NCBI GenBank assembly: GCA_020161315.1
Contig: JAIUOH010000019.1
Coordinates: 1 to 59,675, forward strand
DNA from: Actinomycetota bacterium
GTDB taxonomy: Bacteria; Actinomycetota; Actinomycetes; Actinomycetales; Microbacteriaceae
Length of the DNA: 59,675 nt
Direction: 5' to 3'
How positions within the stretch are numbered: position 1 is the first letter of the stretch; the number at the start of each line of letters is the position of its first letter. Of the stretch, positions 8,401-17,015 are shown piece by piece. The notes beneath the pieces were generated by a model. The model made no database searches and had not been told where the DNA came from. It saw only the letters and a program-made list of their open reading frames with translations. The translations under genes and the position numbers were made by a program.

Positions 8401-9211
8401 ACACACTGCCCTGCGGCACCGTCTCCATGTGCACATCGGCGAAGTCGGCAACGCGAACGACGTTGCCCTCGGAGTTTGTGACGGGCAGGTTCTGCAGATC
8501 CTCGATCGAAGACAGACCTGCGCCAACCGTGACCGCAAGTTTTCCCTCTGCGCTCGTGGCCTCACCCGCGGGCATCGCGGAGCCGTAGCTCTGCAGCAGC
8601 GCCTGAATTGCTGCGGGCTCAACCTTTAGGCGCTCGACGTCTGCCGGGCGCAGGTCGATCATGATGCGCTGCTCTTCACGACCGGCGAGCTCAACCTTCT
8701 GCACCCCACTCACGCCCTTGAGCGCTGGCACCACGGTCTGCGCGATGCGCTCGCCGAAATCGGCGTCGTTCTTGGTGCTGCCCGCGCTGATCATCATTGC
8801 GGGAATGCCCTCGGTGCCACCCGAGAACACCTGGCTGTTCGCATCGGCCGGCAGTATTGGTTTCAAACCCTCGATCGCACCCTTCACCTGACGCAGGGTT
8901 TCTTCGTCGTCACCGCCAAAATCCCACTCAACCTGCAGCTGCGACGAGCCGCTCGACGTGGTCGAGGTAACCCGCTTGACCCCAGATATCGCCATGAGCG
9001 ACTGCTCTGCCGGCTCGGTCACGGTGCGCGACATCTCTTCGGGGGCGAGGCCCTGCGCGTCGATTGACACGTATGCCATTGGCACCTGCATTGATGGCAT
9101 GAGCTCTTGTTTGAGCGAGCCCATCGAGATGATGCCGAAGACGGCGATTGCGGCTGTGATCAGGCCAACGACGAGTCGGTTCTTGAGGCTGGTGCGGGTG
9201 AGGAATGTCAT
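5441..9211 (-). CDS. RND-family (HAE1/SwrC-like) multidrug efflux permease with coiled-coil insertion
   Basis: Proton-driven exporter of 1256 residues. The ATG at 9211 gives the canonical amphipathic start MTFLTRTSLKNRLVV before TM1; upstream codons in the frame lack family similarity. Two RND halves with large extracytoplasmic loops follow, including SVDAQGL-like porter segments, the TM4 motif GRVVDDSIVVIENI and its second-half counterpart GIVVTNAIVLMDLINR. Two unusual insertions occur: an Ala/Pro-rich cytoplasmic linker between TM6 and TM7 (about residues 495-575) and a long Ala/Glu/Gln coiled coil in the second extracytoplasmic loop (about 820-955). No membrane fusion protein or outer-membrane channel gene is adjacent, as in other Gram-positive RND exporters. 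It is monocistronic on the minus strand. Confidence 0.92.
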   Translation of the reverse strand: MTFLTRTSLKNRLVVGLITAAIAVFGIISMGSLKQELMPSMQVPMAYVSIDAQGLAPEEMSRTVTEPAEQSLMAISGVKRVTSTTSSGSSQLQVEWDFGGDDEETLRQVKGAIEGLKPILPADANSQVFSGGTEGIPAMMISAGSTKNDADFGERIAQTVVPALKGVSGVQKVELAGREEQRIMIDLRPADVERLKVEPAAIQALLQSYGSAMPAGEATSAEGKLAVTVGAGLSSIEDLQNLPVTNSEGNVVRVADFADVHMETVPQGSVSRVNGKSALTLQVMPAQGANVVDISHGVNAELDRLAPTVHAEFVSLFDQAPYIEQSIHDLSVEGGLGLFFAVIVILAFLGSWRSTVIAAVSIPMSLLITLIGLLWSGNTLNILTLGALTIAIGRVVDDSIVVIENISRRRGDGPLTVEGVVASVRQVAGAITASTLTTVAVFAPIAFVSGTAGQLFRPFAITVTIALLASLVVALTVVPVLAYWFMQKTRKGSAKAAAATAAPAASADPSAAPAAEHSTGVLDEATTPTAILDPAVAKPVAMPAVEAHHEDDLAEIHTQPDRLQRAIMPALSATRRHPVITISVSIVLLIATLGMSSFIRTDFLGSSGAESLQLVQTPPKKTDDLIKAAEPVERALEDVEGVQDVVTNIPLASPGGSGTPTQITYDVMLQKGADAEATGDRIEKAMERVRNIGEVQLLTQDAFTGSAGGGISLQIRGNDPKALREASELLEKKLKGAKGVQAVRSELAGEQPVVRVKLNELTAAKIGYDPTSVAQAIRSALEGQTIGKLLIDGSDRSIVLRTPGSGKTAEELGSLMLPVTQQQTAEARKIASDKLTADAEAAAEKARDEASAEMRSQIAEATSQRAEMVAQIAELNAQLQVLYSTPVEPGPSLDPDGAAMAKAEQERAEQIAAVQSALMGAQAGIEGIDQQISALRTAQGDAANALAEQQKAEAEQKAAMEVNGTAVPLSAIAEVTEELTAPMITRADGDRQVALTVTPKKGQLDRANLAVQNAIATVELPAGVSFELGGVSAEQNEAFTQLFAAMFAAILLVLLVMVATFRSFRGPFVLLVSIPFAATGALLGLLLTGTPLGLPAMIGLLMLIGIVVTNAIVLMDLINRLREAGAPLDEAVEHGTRLRLRPILMTAAATIFALVPMSLGLTGGGVFISKPLAIVVIGGLVSSTLLTLVLVPILYTWVERRYTRKQQKRAARRERREEKRAAKAAGLPVAAGVAGAAGATQPGQPSTTLEDLIDEA

Positions 9212-9434
9212 GGGGCCTTTAAGACTTTGCGGGTAGGGCGACGCGGGTCGCGGAGCAAACATGAGCAAATATGCAGCCCAGGGTCGTCCCTCTTGCAGAA
9301 CTCGGGGGCGGTTCTGAGAGGGGCAATCTGGGCCGATGATTCCATGATTGCCTCGTGCCGGGCGCGCCGCATCGGCCCGGAGTACCATCTCGGGTCATCC
9401 CGAAGGATGAATTTGCTCGAGCACAAACTACCAA

Positions 9435-9449
9435 AACTGTTATACAGTT
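9435..9449. promoter_or_regulatory. GntR-type operator (AACTGT-TAT-ACAGTT) at the FAD/Fe-S dehydrogenase promoter
   Basis: A palindrome with 6-base arms and a 3-base spacer that overlaps a TATACA sequence, a likely -10 element, 57 bases upstream of the GTG at 9506. The same core recurs at 23839-23851 and 23900-23912 and, degenerate, at 16295-16309, all beside genes of the same catabolic block, so it is assigned to the GntR regulator at 16356. Confidence 0.65.
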
Positions 9450-9505
9450 AGTCGATATGGGAGCCGGGATCTCGCCCGCGCCGCACCGCCAATGAGGAGG
9501 AACCC

Positions 9506-12373
9506 GTGGGAGTCACGCAGCTAATCGATGAGTTGCAGGCCAGCGGGGTCGAGGTGGACGCGTCGCCGCGCCGCCTCATGGAGTACTCCTACGACGCCTC
9601 GAACTACCGACTGCAGCCCGGGGCCGTGGTGTTTCCGCGCACCGCAGACCACTGCCGAGAGGTGTTGCGCGCCGCCCGTGATGCAGGCATGCCTGTGACG
9701 TTTCGTGGCGGCGGCACCTCGATGGCGGGCAACGCGGTGGGCGAGGGCGTCATCGTTGACCTGTCGAGGCGCCTGCGCGCGGTCGACGGGATCGATCGCG
9801 AGTCGCGCACCGTCTGGGTAGACGCAGGCGTCGTCATGAGCGAGCTGCGCAGCACTGTCGAGAAGCTCACCGCGGGCGAGCTGACCTTCGCGCCCGACCC
9901 ATCATCGATGACCCGTGCAACCATCGGCGGCTCGATCGGCAACGATGCCTGCGGCAACCACTCGGTCGAATACGGTCGCACCTCGCATCACGTGCACGAG
10001 ATCGAGCTGCTGACCGCCGACGGTGCCCACCTGATCGCGGCGCCGGGCGGGCTGCGCGCCTTCGACCTGAGCGATACGTATGCGCTCGACAGGGCCGAGC
10101 GCCTGAACGAGGCGCTCGGGGTGCTGCGCGGCACGCACCTCGCGGCCCTACGAACCGAGCTCGACACCATCCCGCGCCAGGTCTCGGGCTATCACCTCGC
10201 CAACCTGCTCCCCGAAAACGGTTTCAACGTGGCCCGCGCGCTCGCCGGCAGCGAGGGCACCTGTGCGCTGATCCTGCGCGCAAAAATGGGCCTGGTGCCG
10301 AAGCCGGGGCCAACCGCCCTGCTCTGCGTCGGCTATGGCAACACCGTCGATTCGGCGCGAGACGTTATGACGATGCTCGAGGCAAAACCCAGTGCGATCG
10401 AGGGCCTGAACTCGACGATCGTTGAGATTATGCGGCACCGCCGCGGCGCCGAAAGCGTTGCCGGCCTGCCCCAGGGCGTCGCCTACGTGATGGTCGAGTT
10501 CTCGGCAGACACCATCGAAGCTGCGGCAGACCGCTGCCGCGCGCTCGTCGAGCGGTTGCGCGAAGCGGGGCGCATGAGCGATTTCGTGATTGCGACAAGC
10601 GACGAGGATCGCGCCAAGCTGTGGCGGGTGCGCGAAGATGGGGCGGGCCTCACCTCAAAGCAGCTCGACGGCAGACAGACCTGGCCAGGCTGGGAAGACT
10701 CGGCAGTGGCACCCGAGCGCCTGGCCGACTATCTCGCAGAGCTACTGCCCGTGATCGAGGAGCACGGCTACCAAGCGTCGATGTACGGACACTTCGGTGC
10801 CGGCTGCGTGCACATGCGACTCGATTTTGAGTTTCGAAGCGAAGAAGGGCGCGCAAACTTCGAGTCGTTCATGCGCCGGGCGGCAGAGATTGTGGTGCGT
10901 CACGGAGGTTCGCTCTCTGGCGAGCACGGCGACGGCCGGGCCCGCGGTGAACTGCTTGAGCTCATGTACTCGTCCGAGCTGCTCGGCATGTTTCGCGAGT
11001 TCAAGAATATTTGGGACCCGCAGGGAATGCTGAACCCGGGCATCATTGTCGATCCCGCGCCCTTCACCGAAGCGCTCGCACTCGTCGACCTGCCAGACCC
11101 CGTGGTTGCAATAGGTGACCACGCGAGCGGCATCCTCGGTGCGTTTGTCGGTAACTCGCACGCCTGCATTGGTGTGGGGCGCTGTCGCGCGACCTCGGGC
11201 GGCTTCATGTGCCCGAGTTACCGCGCGACAAAAGACGAGAAAGACTCGACGCGCGGCCGCGCGCGCGTGCTGCAAGAGCTCGCTCGCGGCAACGGGACAG
11301 TTGCCGGCGGCTGGGCCGTGCCAGAGGTGCGCGAGGCGCTTGATCTTTGCCTGTCGTGCAAGGCGTGCTCGACCGACTGCCCGACCGGGGTCGACATGGC
11401 CGAGGCGAAGTCTGAGCTGATCAACGACCACTACCGCGGCAAGCTGCGCCCGTTTACCCATTACTCGATCGGGTGGCTGCCGCGTTGGCTGCCGCTGCTC
11501 ACCCGGGTCAGCACGCTCGCGAACTGGGGGGCAAAGCTCGCTCCCGCTCGCTGGGTCGCAGACAAGCTCGGCATCAGCGCTCGCCGCAAGCTGCCGGCCT
11601 TCAAACCACACCGCGACTACGCTGCGCAGGTGCGCGAGGCCGAGTTCTCGGCAGAGGGTGACACGCTGCTCTTCGTCGACAGCTTTACCAAGGCGTTTCG
11701 ACCAGAGGTGGTTTCGGCCGCCGCGCGCGTGCTGCGAGACACGGGCGCAGAAGTCGGCTGCACGCCCGATGCCTGCTGCGGGCTGACCTGGGTCTCGACA
11801 GGGCAGCGTGACGGCGCCGCCAAGCGCCTCTCGAATCTTGTCGAGAAGCTTGATGACGGCACCGACCGCAGCATTGTGGTGCTCGAGCCGAGTTGTGCCG
11901 CGACCATTCGCGACGATGGGCCGAAGCTCGTGCCTGGTGAAGCCTCGAAGCGCGTGGCGGCGCGCGTGCGCAGCTTCTCGGTTGCGGTTGATGAGGCCAT
12001 TGGCAAGGGGTGGCGCCCCACCGCACCGGCGCCCCCCGAAGCGGTGCTGCAGACGCACTGTCACGAGCACGCCGCGTTTGGCCCTGCGGCACAGCGCCGG
12101 GTGCTGCGCGCCTGGGGCGTGCCGAAGGTGAGCGAATCGTCGTCGTGCTACGGAGTTGCGGGCAACTTCGGGTTTGAATCCGAACACTTCGATACCTCGA
12201 TGCAGGTGGCCGAGCACTCGATCATTCCCGCGATTGCGGCGGGAGGCGACGACGCGCTGATCTTGACCGACGGCTTCAGCTGCGCCATGCAGGTCTCGCA
12301 GGTTGCCCCACTGCGGGCAAGCGAGCACCTCGCCATCGCGCTTGACCCGGAGCGCGAGAAGCCCGCTGAGTAG
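9506..12373 (+). CDS. FAD-binding / 4Fe-4S D-2-hydroxyacid dehydrogenase (D-lactate/D-2-hydroxyglutarate type)
   Basis: Single-chain flavo-iron-sulfur dehydrogenase of 955 residues. Domains in order: PCMH-type FAD binding (about 35-215, with FRGGGTSMAGNAVGEG and GGSIGNDACGNHSVEYG), FAD-oxidase C-terminal domain (about 250-535, with YGHFGAGCVHMRLDF and GSLSGEHGDG), ferredoxin-like clusters (CIGVGRC and CLSCKACSTDCP, Cys 615-625) and a CCG-type C-terminal domain (DACCGLTW, SSCYGVAG). This is the YdiJ/Dld-II-like layout, which oxidises D-2-hydroxyacids and passes electrons to the respiratory chain. GTG start is fixed by GAGGAGG at 9492-9500. The substrate is not determined by sequence; the GntR-type operator upstream links it to the kinase/phospho-lyase and TRAP genes. 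Confidence 0.9.
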   Translation: MGVTQLIDELQASGVEVDASPRRLMEYSYDASNYRLQPGAVVFPRTADHCREVLRAARDAGMPVTFRGGGTSMAGNAVGEGVIVDLSRRLRAVDGIDRESRTVWVDAGVVMSELRSTVEKLTAGELTFAPDPSSMTRATIGGSIGNDACGNHSVEYGRTSHHVHEIELLTADGAHLIAAPGGLRAFDLSDTYALDRAERLNEALGVLRGTHLAALRTELDTIPRQVSGYHLANLLPENGFNVARALAGSEGTCALILRAKMGLVPKPGPTALLCVGYGNTVDSARDVMTMLEAKPSAIEGLNSTIVEIMRHRRGAESVAGLPQGVAYVMVEFSADTIEAAADRCRALVERLREAGRMSDFVIATSDEDRAKLWRVREDGAGLTSKQLDGRQTWPGWEDSAVAPERLADYLAELLPVIEEHGYQASMYGHFGAGCVHMRLDFEFRSEEGRANFESFMRRAAEIVVRHGGSLSGEHGDGRARGELLELMYSSELLGMFREFKNIWDPQGMLNPGIIVDPAPFTEALALVDLPDPVVAIGDHASGILGAFVGNSHACIGVGRCRATSGGFMCPSYRATKDEKDSTRGRARVLQELARGNGTVAGGWAVPEVREALDLCLSCKACSTDCPTGVDMAEAKSELINDHYRGKLRPFTHYSIGWLPRWLPLLTRVSTLANWGAKLAPARWVADKLGISARRKLPAFKPHRDYAAQVREAEFSAEGDTLLFVDSFTKAFRPEVVSAAARVLRDTGAEVGCTPDACCGLTWVSTGQRDGAAKRLSNLVEKLDDGTDRSIVVLEPSCAATIRDDGPKLVPGEASKRVAARVRSFSVAVDEAIGKGWRPTAPAPPEAVLQTHCHEHAAFGPAAQRRVLRAWGVPKVSESSSCYGVAGNFGFESEHFDTSMQVAEHSIIPAIAAGGDDALILTDGFSCAMQVSQVAPLRASEHLAIALDPEREKPAE

Positions 12374-12424
12374 CGCGGTGTGGGCCAGCTCGCTCGCGTG
12401 TGCGCGAACTGGAATGATGGGTAC

Positions 12425-13621
12425 ATGACCAATGCCGCCGCACGCCCGCGCAATCTCGCGCTAACGCTCGAGCGGCTGCTTGAGGCAGGTCAACTCACTC
12501 GGAGCGAGCTCATCTCTGAGACCGGTCTGAGCAAGGCGAGCGTCGCAAGGCTGGTCACCGAGCTTGAGCAGGCGGGGCTTGTCGAAACGCGCGGCACCGA
12601 CGCGTCGGCTGGGCCGGGTCGGCGCTCGAACGGGCTGGGGGTGCCGAGTTCTCTCGGGCACGTCATTGGTCTGAGCTTCGGCCTGCGCAGTAGCCACGCC
12701 ATTGCGCTCGATCTCTCTGGCCGTACGCTTGGCACGCGGCTTGAGCCGACACCCACGTTCGCCAGTGGAGGCGTCGCGATCGAGTGGGCCGCGGGGTTGC
12801 TTCGCGAGTTTGCCGTGTCGCTCGAAGGCGGTGGCGACACCCTTGGGGTCTGCGTCGCACTGCCCGGCCGGGTGCGAAGCGGCGACTCGATCTCGACCCT
12901 GCCAGCACCGCTCGATGGCCTGCCAGAGCACGGGTTTGCGGCGACGCTCGAGGCCGAGAGGGGTGTGCCGGTATCGCTTGCAACCGACGCCGACATGGCA
13001 CTCACCGGTGTCACCGCGCTAGGGCACCTCGAAGCCGACACCTCGGCCGTGCTGTTCACGCTGAGCACCGCGCTTACCGTCGCAACGCGCACGCGACTCG
13101 GTGTGGTGAGGCCGCGCTCGGCTGCCCTCGGCGACTTTGCGGCGCTGCCGTTTGCCGGGGCCGGGGTCGAGGCTGGGGCTGTCGGGCGAGACGCCGACGC
13201 CGCCGAGCGCTTGGGCACGATGACACTCGGCTCGGTGCTGTCTGTGCGCGGGCTTCTGGGTGTGATGGCATCGCTCGGCATCGAGATCGGCGATACCAAC
13301 GAGCTATGGCTGGGCGAGTCGGCCGAGCTCGATCGCGTGAGACGACTATTCACCGAGGCACTCGTGGCGGCCATCTTTGTCGCCGCCGTCACGACCGACC
13401 CTCATGCCTGCGTGATTACGGGCCGGCTCGCCCCGCTCGCCGCGCGTGTGCTGCCCGAGCTGCGTGAGTTGCTCGCCGAGCGACTCGATGACGCGCCAAG
13501 GCTGATTGTGCCCGGTACCGATGACAACGGGCTCACCACGGCCCTCGGCGCGGCACAGACCGCGCGCGGGCGCGAGTGCGAGCGGCTGGTTGCCCGAGTG
13601 CGTGCCGGCCTGCTGCCGTAG
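12425..13621 (+). CDS. ROK-family transcriptional regulator with degenerate kinase domain
   Basis: 398 residues. An N-terminal winged helix-turn-helix (LTRSELISETGLSKASVARLV-like region, about residues 22-75) precedes a sugar-kinase-like ROK domain. The ROK domain is eroded: the usual GxGxG phosphate loop reads STALTVATRT, the GEIGH segment reads GDFAALPF and the CxCGxxGC zinc motif is absent, so kinase activity is unlikely. ATG 12425 is preferred over upstream codons because it starts the usual short tail before the HTH. It follows the dehydrogenase by 51 bases on the same strand and may be cotranscribed. Ligand unknown. Confidence 0.8.
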   Translation: MTNAAARPRNLALTLERLLEAGQLTRSELISETGLSKASVARLVTELEQAGLVETRGTDASAGPGRRSNGLGVPSSLGHVIGLSFGLRSSHAIALDLSGRTLGTRLEPTPTFASGGVAIEWAAGLLREFAVSLEGGGDTLGVCVALPGRVRSGDSISTLPAPLDGLPEHGFAATLEAERGVPVSLATDADMALTGVTALGHLEADTSAVLFTLSTALTVATRTRLGVVRPRSAALGDFAALPFAGAGVEAGAVGRDADAAERLGTMTLGSVLSVRGLLGVMASLGIEIGDTNELWLGESAELDRVRRLFTEALVAAIFVAAVTTDPHACVITGRLAPLAARVLPELRELLAERLDDAPRLIVPGTDDNGLTTALGAAQTARGRECERLVARVRAGLLP

Positions 13622-13711
13622 CAACGAGAAGGCCGCCGCCCCATCGCGAGCGCGACGGTGGCGACGGCCGATACCTTGCCGCCGGTAGTATCGGCAGCGG
13701 CATCACTGGGC

Positions 13712-15055
13712 TCAGCTCAGGTGCAGTTTCGCAACCTCTGCGAGCGTCTCGACCATGCGGGTCACGTCAGCCTCGTCGAAGGCGAGCGGCGGGCGCACCT
13801 TCAGCACATTGACGTCTTTCGCGGCACCGCTGATCAGCACGCGGCGCTCGCGCATGGCGTTGATGATCCTGCTTGTGCGCTCTCGGTCTGGGGTGCGGGT
13901 GTCTAGGTTTTCGACGATCTCGACGGCGAGCACCAGGCCGTCTCCGCGCACGTCGGCCACGTGGGGTGAGCCTGCGAGCACCTCGCGCACGCCCTCGCGC
14001 AGCAGCCCACCGATGCGGTCAACCCGCTCGGGCACACCCTCTGACTCGAGCACGTCGAGCACCGCCGCGCCGGCCGCAATCGGCACCGAGGAGCCGCCAA
14101 ATGTGTTGAAGTAGCGCACCTTTTCGCCGAAGTCTCGTGCGACTTCGGGGCGAAACACGACGCCCGAGAGCGGAATGCCGTTGCCCATCGGCTTGCCGAG
14201 GGTGACGATGTCGGGCACCACGCCCTGGTACTGGAAGCCCCACATCTTCGAGCCGAGGCGGGCGAGGCCGGCCTGCACCTCGTCAGCAATGAAGACGCCG
14301 CCGGCCGCGTGTACCTCGTCAATAACTGCCTGAAGCCAGCCGGTCTCGTTGACGAAGATACCGTCGCTCATGAACGAGAGGTCAAAGATCAGGCCCGCAA
14401 GCCCGAAGCCGTGACGGCGCAGCTCGCCGATCGCGCGGCGCACCTCGCCAACCATGTGCTGTTCGAGGGTGAGGCCAGCGGGCACGAGCGCGGGGTTTGG
14501 TGGATCCATCGTGCGCACGTTTGCTCCGAGGGGCGAGCCCTCGCCGAGCGTGGGCGAGATCGAAGAAACCTCGCGGGTCAGCCCGTGGTAGGCGTGCTTC
14601 GAAACGATGAAGCCCTCGTTGCCGGTGTGGTGCCTGGCGACGCGCATTGCGAGGTCGTTGGCCTCAGAGCCGCTGCACGCGAAGGTGACGCGCTGCAGCT
14701 CGTCTGGAAAGTACGAGATAAGGCGCTCTGCGTAATCGACAAGAGCGGTCTGCGCGTAGCGGGTATTGGTATTGAGGGTGGCGGCCTGCTTCGCGATGGC
14801 GTCGGCCACGTGCGGGTGGCAGTGGCCCATCGACGGCACGTTGTTGTACGCGTCGAGGTAGTCGTTGCCATCGGCGTCGAAGAGGTGAGCGCCGCGGCCA
14901 CGCACGAAACCGACCGGCTCGTTGTACAGCAGCATGTAGCCGGGGCCGAGCACGTTCATGCGGCGCTCAACGGTGGCGCGCAGGGCTGGGTCGAGCGAGC
15001 CGAGGCTGTCGGGGTCGAAGCGGCCGGGAACGTCTTTTGCGCCGAGTGAAACCAT
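13712..15055 (-). CDS. Class III PLP enzyme of the phospho-lyase type (ETNPPL/PHYKPL-like)
   Basis: 447-residue PLP enzyme. Fold-type I features are ACSGSEAND (about 126-133), IADEVQAG (Asp258/Glu259) and TLGKPMGNG with the Schiff-base Lys288. The C-terminal segment VLISGAAKDVNVLKVRPPL is typical of the ethanolamine-phosphate / 5-phosphohydroxylysine phospho-lyase subgroup, which removes ammonia and phosphate from O-phosphorylated amino alcohols to give an aldehyde, rather than of true transaminases. It lies 23 bases downstream of an APH-type kinase on the same strand, which is the gene pairing expected for phosphorylate-then-eliminate catabolism. An ordinary omega-aminotransferase cannot be excluded. 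Confidence 0.82.
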   Translation of the reverse strand: MVSLGAKDVPGRFDPDSLGSLDPALRATVERRMNVLGPGYMLLYNEPVGFVRGRGAHLFDADGNDYLDAYNNVPSMGHCHPHVADAIAKQAATLNTNTRYAQTALVDYAERLISYFPDELQRVTFACSGSEANDLAMRVARHHTGNEGFIVSKHAYHGLTREVSSISPTLGEGSPLGANVRTMDPPNPALVPAGLTLEQHMVGEVRRAIGELRRHGFGLAGLIFDLSFMSDGIFVNETGWLQAVIDEVHAAGGVFIADEVQAGLARLGSKMWGFQYQGVVPDIVTLGKPMGNGIPLSGVVFRPEVARDFGEKVRYFNTFGGSSVPIAAGAAVLDVLESEGVPERVDRIGGLLREGVREVLAGSPHVADVRGDGLVLAVEIVENLDTRTPDRERTSRIINAMRERRVLISGAAKDVNVLKVRPPLAFDEADVTRMVETLAEVAKLHLS

Positions 15056-15078
15056 GGTGCTGCTGCCTTTCGTGGGGG

Positions 15079-16164
15079 TTAGATGTTGGTCGAAGCGGGC
15101 TTCGCGAGATCGCGCGCCGTGAGCAGGTGTGCAGCGCCCGCGTCGATGCCGTAGTTCAGGGTGTTCTCGATGCGCGCCCAGTCTTCGCGGGCGTGTGAGC
15201 GCAAGTATTCGGCGCGCTCTGGCACGTGCACGATGCGCCAGTTCGTGACGAGGGCGCGCAGCGCGACCCGGGCGAGGCTCGCGATCGCCAGCAGGCGAAT
15301 CTCGTCTTCGCTGAGCGCAAAGACCTCGAGATAGCCGACGAGCATGTCGCGCGAGGTCTGCCAGGGGTTTGCCGGGGCGGGCAACAGGTGGTTTGCAAAG
15401 AGCACGGCCGGGTCAAAGATCACCGGGTTTACCTGCACATCACCGAAGTCGATTACGCCGGTGAGGAATTGCGACGAGTCGGGGTCGACGACTGCGTTGA
15501 ACGCGCTGAGATCGCCGTGCAGCACCTGGGTGCGCAGTTCGTGGCGAACCGGTTCGAGGCGCTCACGATAGAGGGCGAAGATCTCTTCGGCCATCGCGCG
15601 GCGCTCCGGGTCGGCTTCGTAGTCGAGCAGCGGCTCAAGCGTCATGAACTCGGCAATGTTCCAGACAAGGGATCGCTCGAGACCCTCGTGCGCAAACCCC
15701 TGTAGGGCGAGGTCAACCCTGCCGAGCATTGCGCCGACCTGCACGAGCTGGCTCGGTGAGGGGGTGGCCTCGCCGAGCATGGTGCCTGGAATGAACTCGA
15801 GTACTCGAAGTGCGCCGAGGTAGTCACCTGATTCATGGTGCAGGATGCGATGATTTGCGCCGTCACGGGTGCGCAGCACCGATTGCACGGGAATGCCCGG
15901 GTCGCGGCTTTGCACCCAGTCGATCACATCGGTCTGGCAGAGTACGACTGGGAGCGGCTCGTCTTTCGGCGATACTTTCACGAGGTAGTCGCCAGTGTCG
16001 CGGCGCAGGCGAAAGGTGCTGTCTTTTTCGGTGTCGATGCGCTGCAGCTCGCCGTCGAGCCCGTAGTGCTCGCGGAGCGCGGCATAGACGAGCGATTCGT
16101 CGATCGGCTCGTGGCGGCTGGTGAGGCCGCTCTCTTCAAATAGCTGCTGCATCTGCTGCGACAT
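15079..16164 (-). CDS. APH-family phosphotransferase, candidate amino-alcohol/hydroxylysine kinase
   Basis: 361 residues with ATG at 16164 behind AAGGAG; the longer frame starting at 16233 has no ribosome site. Aminoglycoside phosphotransferase-like kinase fold: nucleotide-binding strands with DYLVKVSPK, catalytic loop HGDLSAFN and metal site GVIDFGD. The family includes choline, homoserine, ethanolamine and hydroxylysine kinases. The very next gene encodes a phospho-lyase-type PLP enzyme, so the likely product is an O-phospho amino alcohol. It is divergent from the GntR regulator across 191 bases that contain the degenerate operator at 16295-16309. Confidence 0.82.
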   Translation of the reverse strand: MSQQMQQLFEESGLTSRHEPIDESLVYAALREHYGLDGELQRIDTEKDSTFRLRRDTGDYLVKVSPKDEPLPVVLCQTDVIDWVQSRDPGIPVQSVLRTRDGANHRILHHESGDYLGALRVLEFIPGTMLGEATPSPSQLVQVGAMLGRVDLALQGFAHEGLERSLVWNIAEFMTLEPLLDYEADPERRAMAEEIFALYRERLEPVRHELRTQVLHGDLSAFNAVVDPDSSQFLTGVIDFGDVQVNPVIFDPAVLFANHLLPAPANPWQTSRDMLVGYLEVFALSEDEIRLLAIASLARVALRALVTNWRIVHVPERAEYLRSHAREDWARIENTLNYGIDAGAAHLLTARDLAKPASTNI

Positions 16165-16294
16165 GGGGCTCCTTGGTGCGCACTGGCTTCGGGTTGAGGT
16201 CGGGCGACAGCCCAACTCTACAATTAGTCTCATAATGAGTCAATCACCCTGGGGTGATTTGTCTCAAACGCGCGCCGATCCTCGAAAAATGACT

Positions 16295-16309
16295 TACTGT
16301 AATACAAGA
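16295..16309. promoter_or_regulatory. Degenerate GntR-type operator (TACTGT-AAT-ACAAGA)
   Basis: The left arm and spacer match the perfect copies at 23839 and 23900; the right arm deviates. It sits 47 bases upstream of the GntR start and between the divergent kinase and regulator genes, a typical autoregulatory position. Confidence 0.5.
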
Positions 16310-16355
16310 TGACACTTAAGTTGATACGCTTGAGCTGTTCATAGAAGGAGGAGAA

Positions 16356-17015
16356 GTGGCAACGAGGCAATCCCTTCAGACAATTTCTGTCGCAGAGGCC
16401 GCGACGACGCGCTTGCGCGAGAGCCTCTTTGCGGGCGCTTTTGAGGCGGGCGAAGAGATCAAAGACACCCGCGTCGCAGACGACTACGGCATAGCCCGCC
16501 CCACCGCGCGCATTGCGGTGCAGCAGCTCATCAACGAGGGCATGCTGGTTCGCGAGCCGGGCTACAGCGCGCGGGTGCGCACATTTGACCCCGATCAGGT
16601 GCGTGACATTTTTCGCGTGCGCAAGATCATTGAGCTCGATGCGGTGCGAGCGGCCAAGGCAAGCGGTGCGCCGCTGGATGCCGTTCGTGCGGCCATGGAG
16701 CACTTCACCGACCTCGGTGAGGCGCCGGCTTGGTCGCGGGTTGCCGAGGCTGACGCCGCCTTTCACCAGGCGGTCGTGGAGGCAGGTGGCTCGGAGCGAC
16801 TACAGTCGTACTTCGAAGGGCTGACCAACGAGATTCGCTTGCTGCTCGCGCTGCCGGCAACGCACTTCGGCCGCGGCGAATCACCGTATGAAGAGCACGA
16901 AGAGCTGTTTTTGCTGCTGCAGGGTGATGCCTCGATGAAGCAGCTTGAAAAAGCGTGGGAGTACCACCTCGACGAGTCGCGCGACTTTCTCGTGCGCCAT
17001 CTTTCAGAGGCATGA
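16356..17015 (+). CDS. GntR-family (FCD domain) transcriptional regulator
   Basis: 219 residues; GTG start behind the strong site AAGGAGGAG. The N-terminal winged helix (about residues 10-75) has DTRVADDYGIARPTARIAVQ as helix-turn-helix. The C-terminal all-helical FCD domain (about 85-210) includes FRVRKIIELDAVRAA and paired His residues (AAFHQAV and a later EEHEELFLLL), the usual metal- and acid-binding pocket of FadR-subfamily regulators. Its ligand is presumably an organic acid intermediate. It probably binds the ACTGTnnnACAGT sites at 9435, 16295, 23839 and 23900. The stop codon overlaps the ATG of the SDR gene. Confidence 0.88.
   Translation: MATRQSLQTISVAEAATTRLRESLFAGAFEAGEEIKDTRVADDYGIARPTARIAVQQLINEGMLVREPGYSARVRTFDPDQVRDIFRVRKIIELDAVRAAKASGAPLDAVRAAMEHFTDLGEAPAWSRVAEADAAFHQAVVEAGGSERLQSYFEGLTNEIRLLLALPATHFGRGESPYEEHEELFLLLQGDASMKQLEKAWEYHLDESRDFLVRHLSEA

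Noticed and set aside
10742-12328. 528-codon minus-strand open frame opposite the FAD/Fe-S dehydrogenase
   Set aside because: Shadow frame: the plus strand has continuous FAD and Fe-S motifs and a strong ribosome site.
13625-13670. GGCCGCCGCC/GGTGGCGACGGCC as a terminator between the convergent ROK and phospho-lyase genes
   Set aside because: Pairing requires a three-base bulge and there is no T-run; too weak to call.
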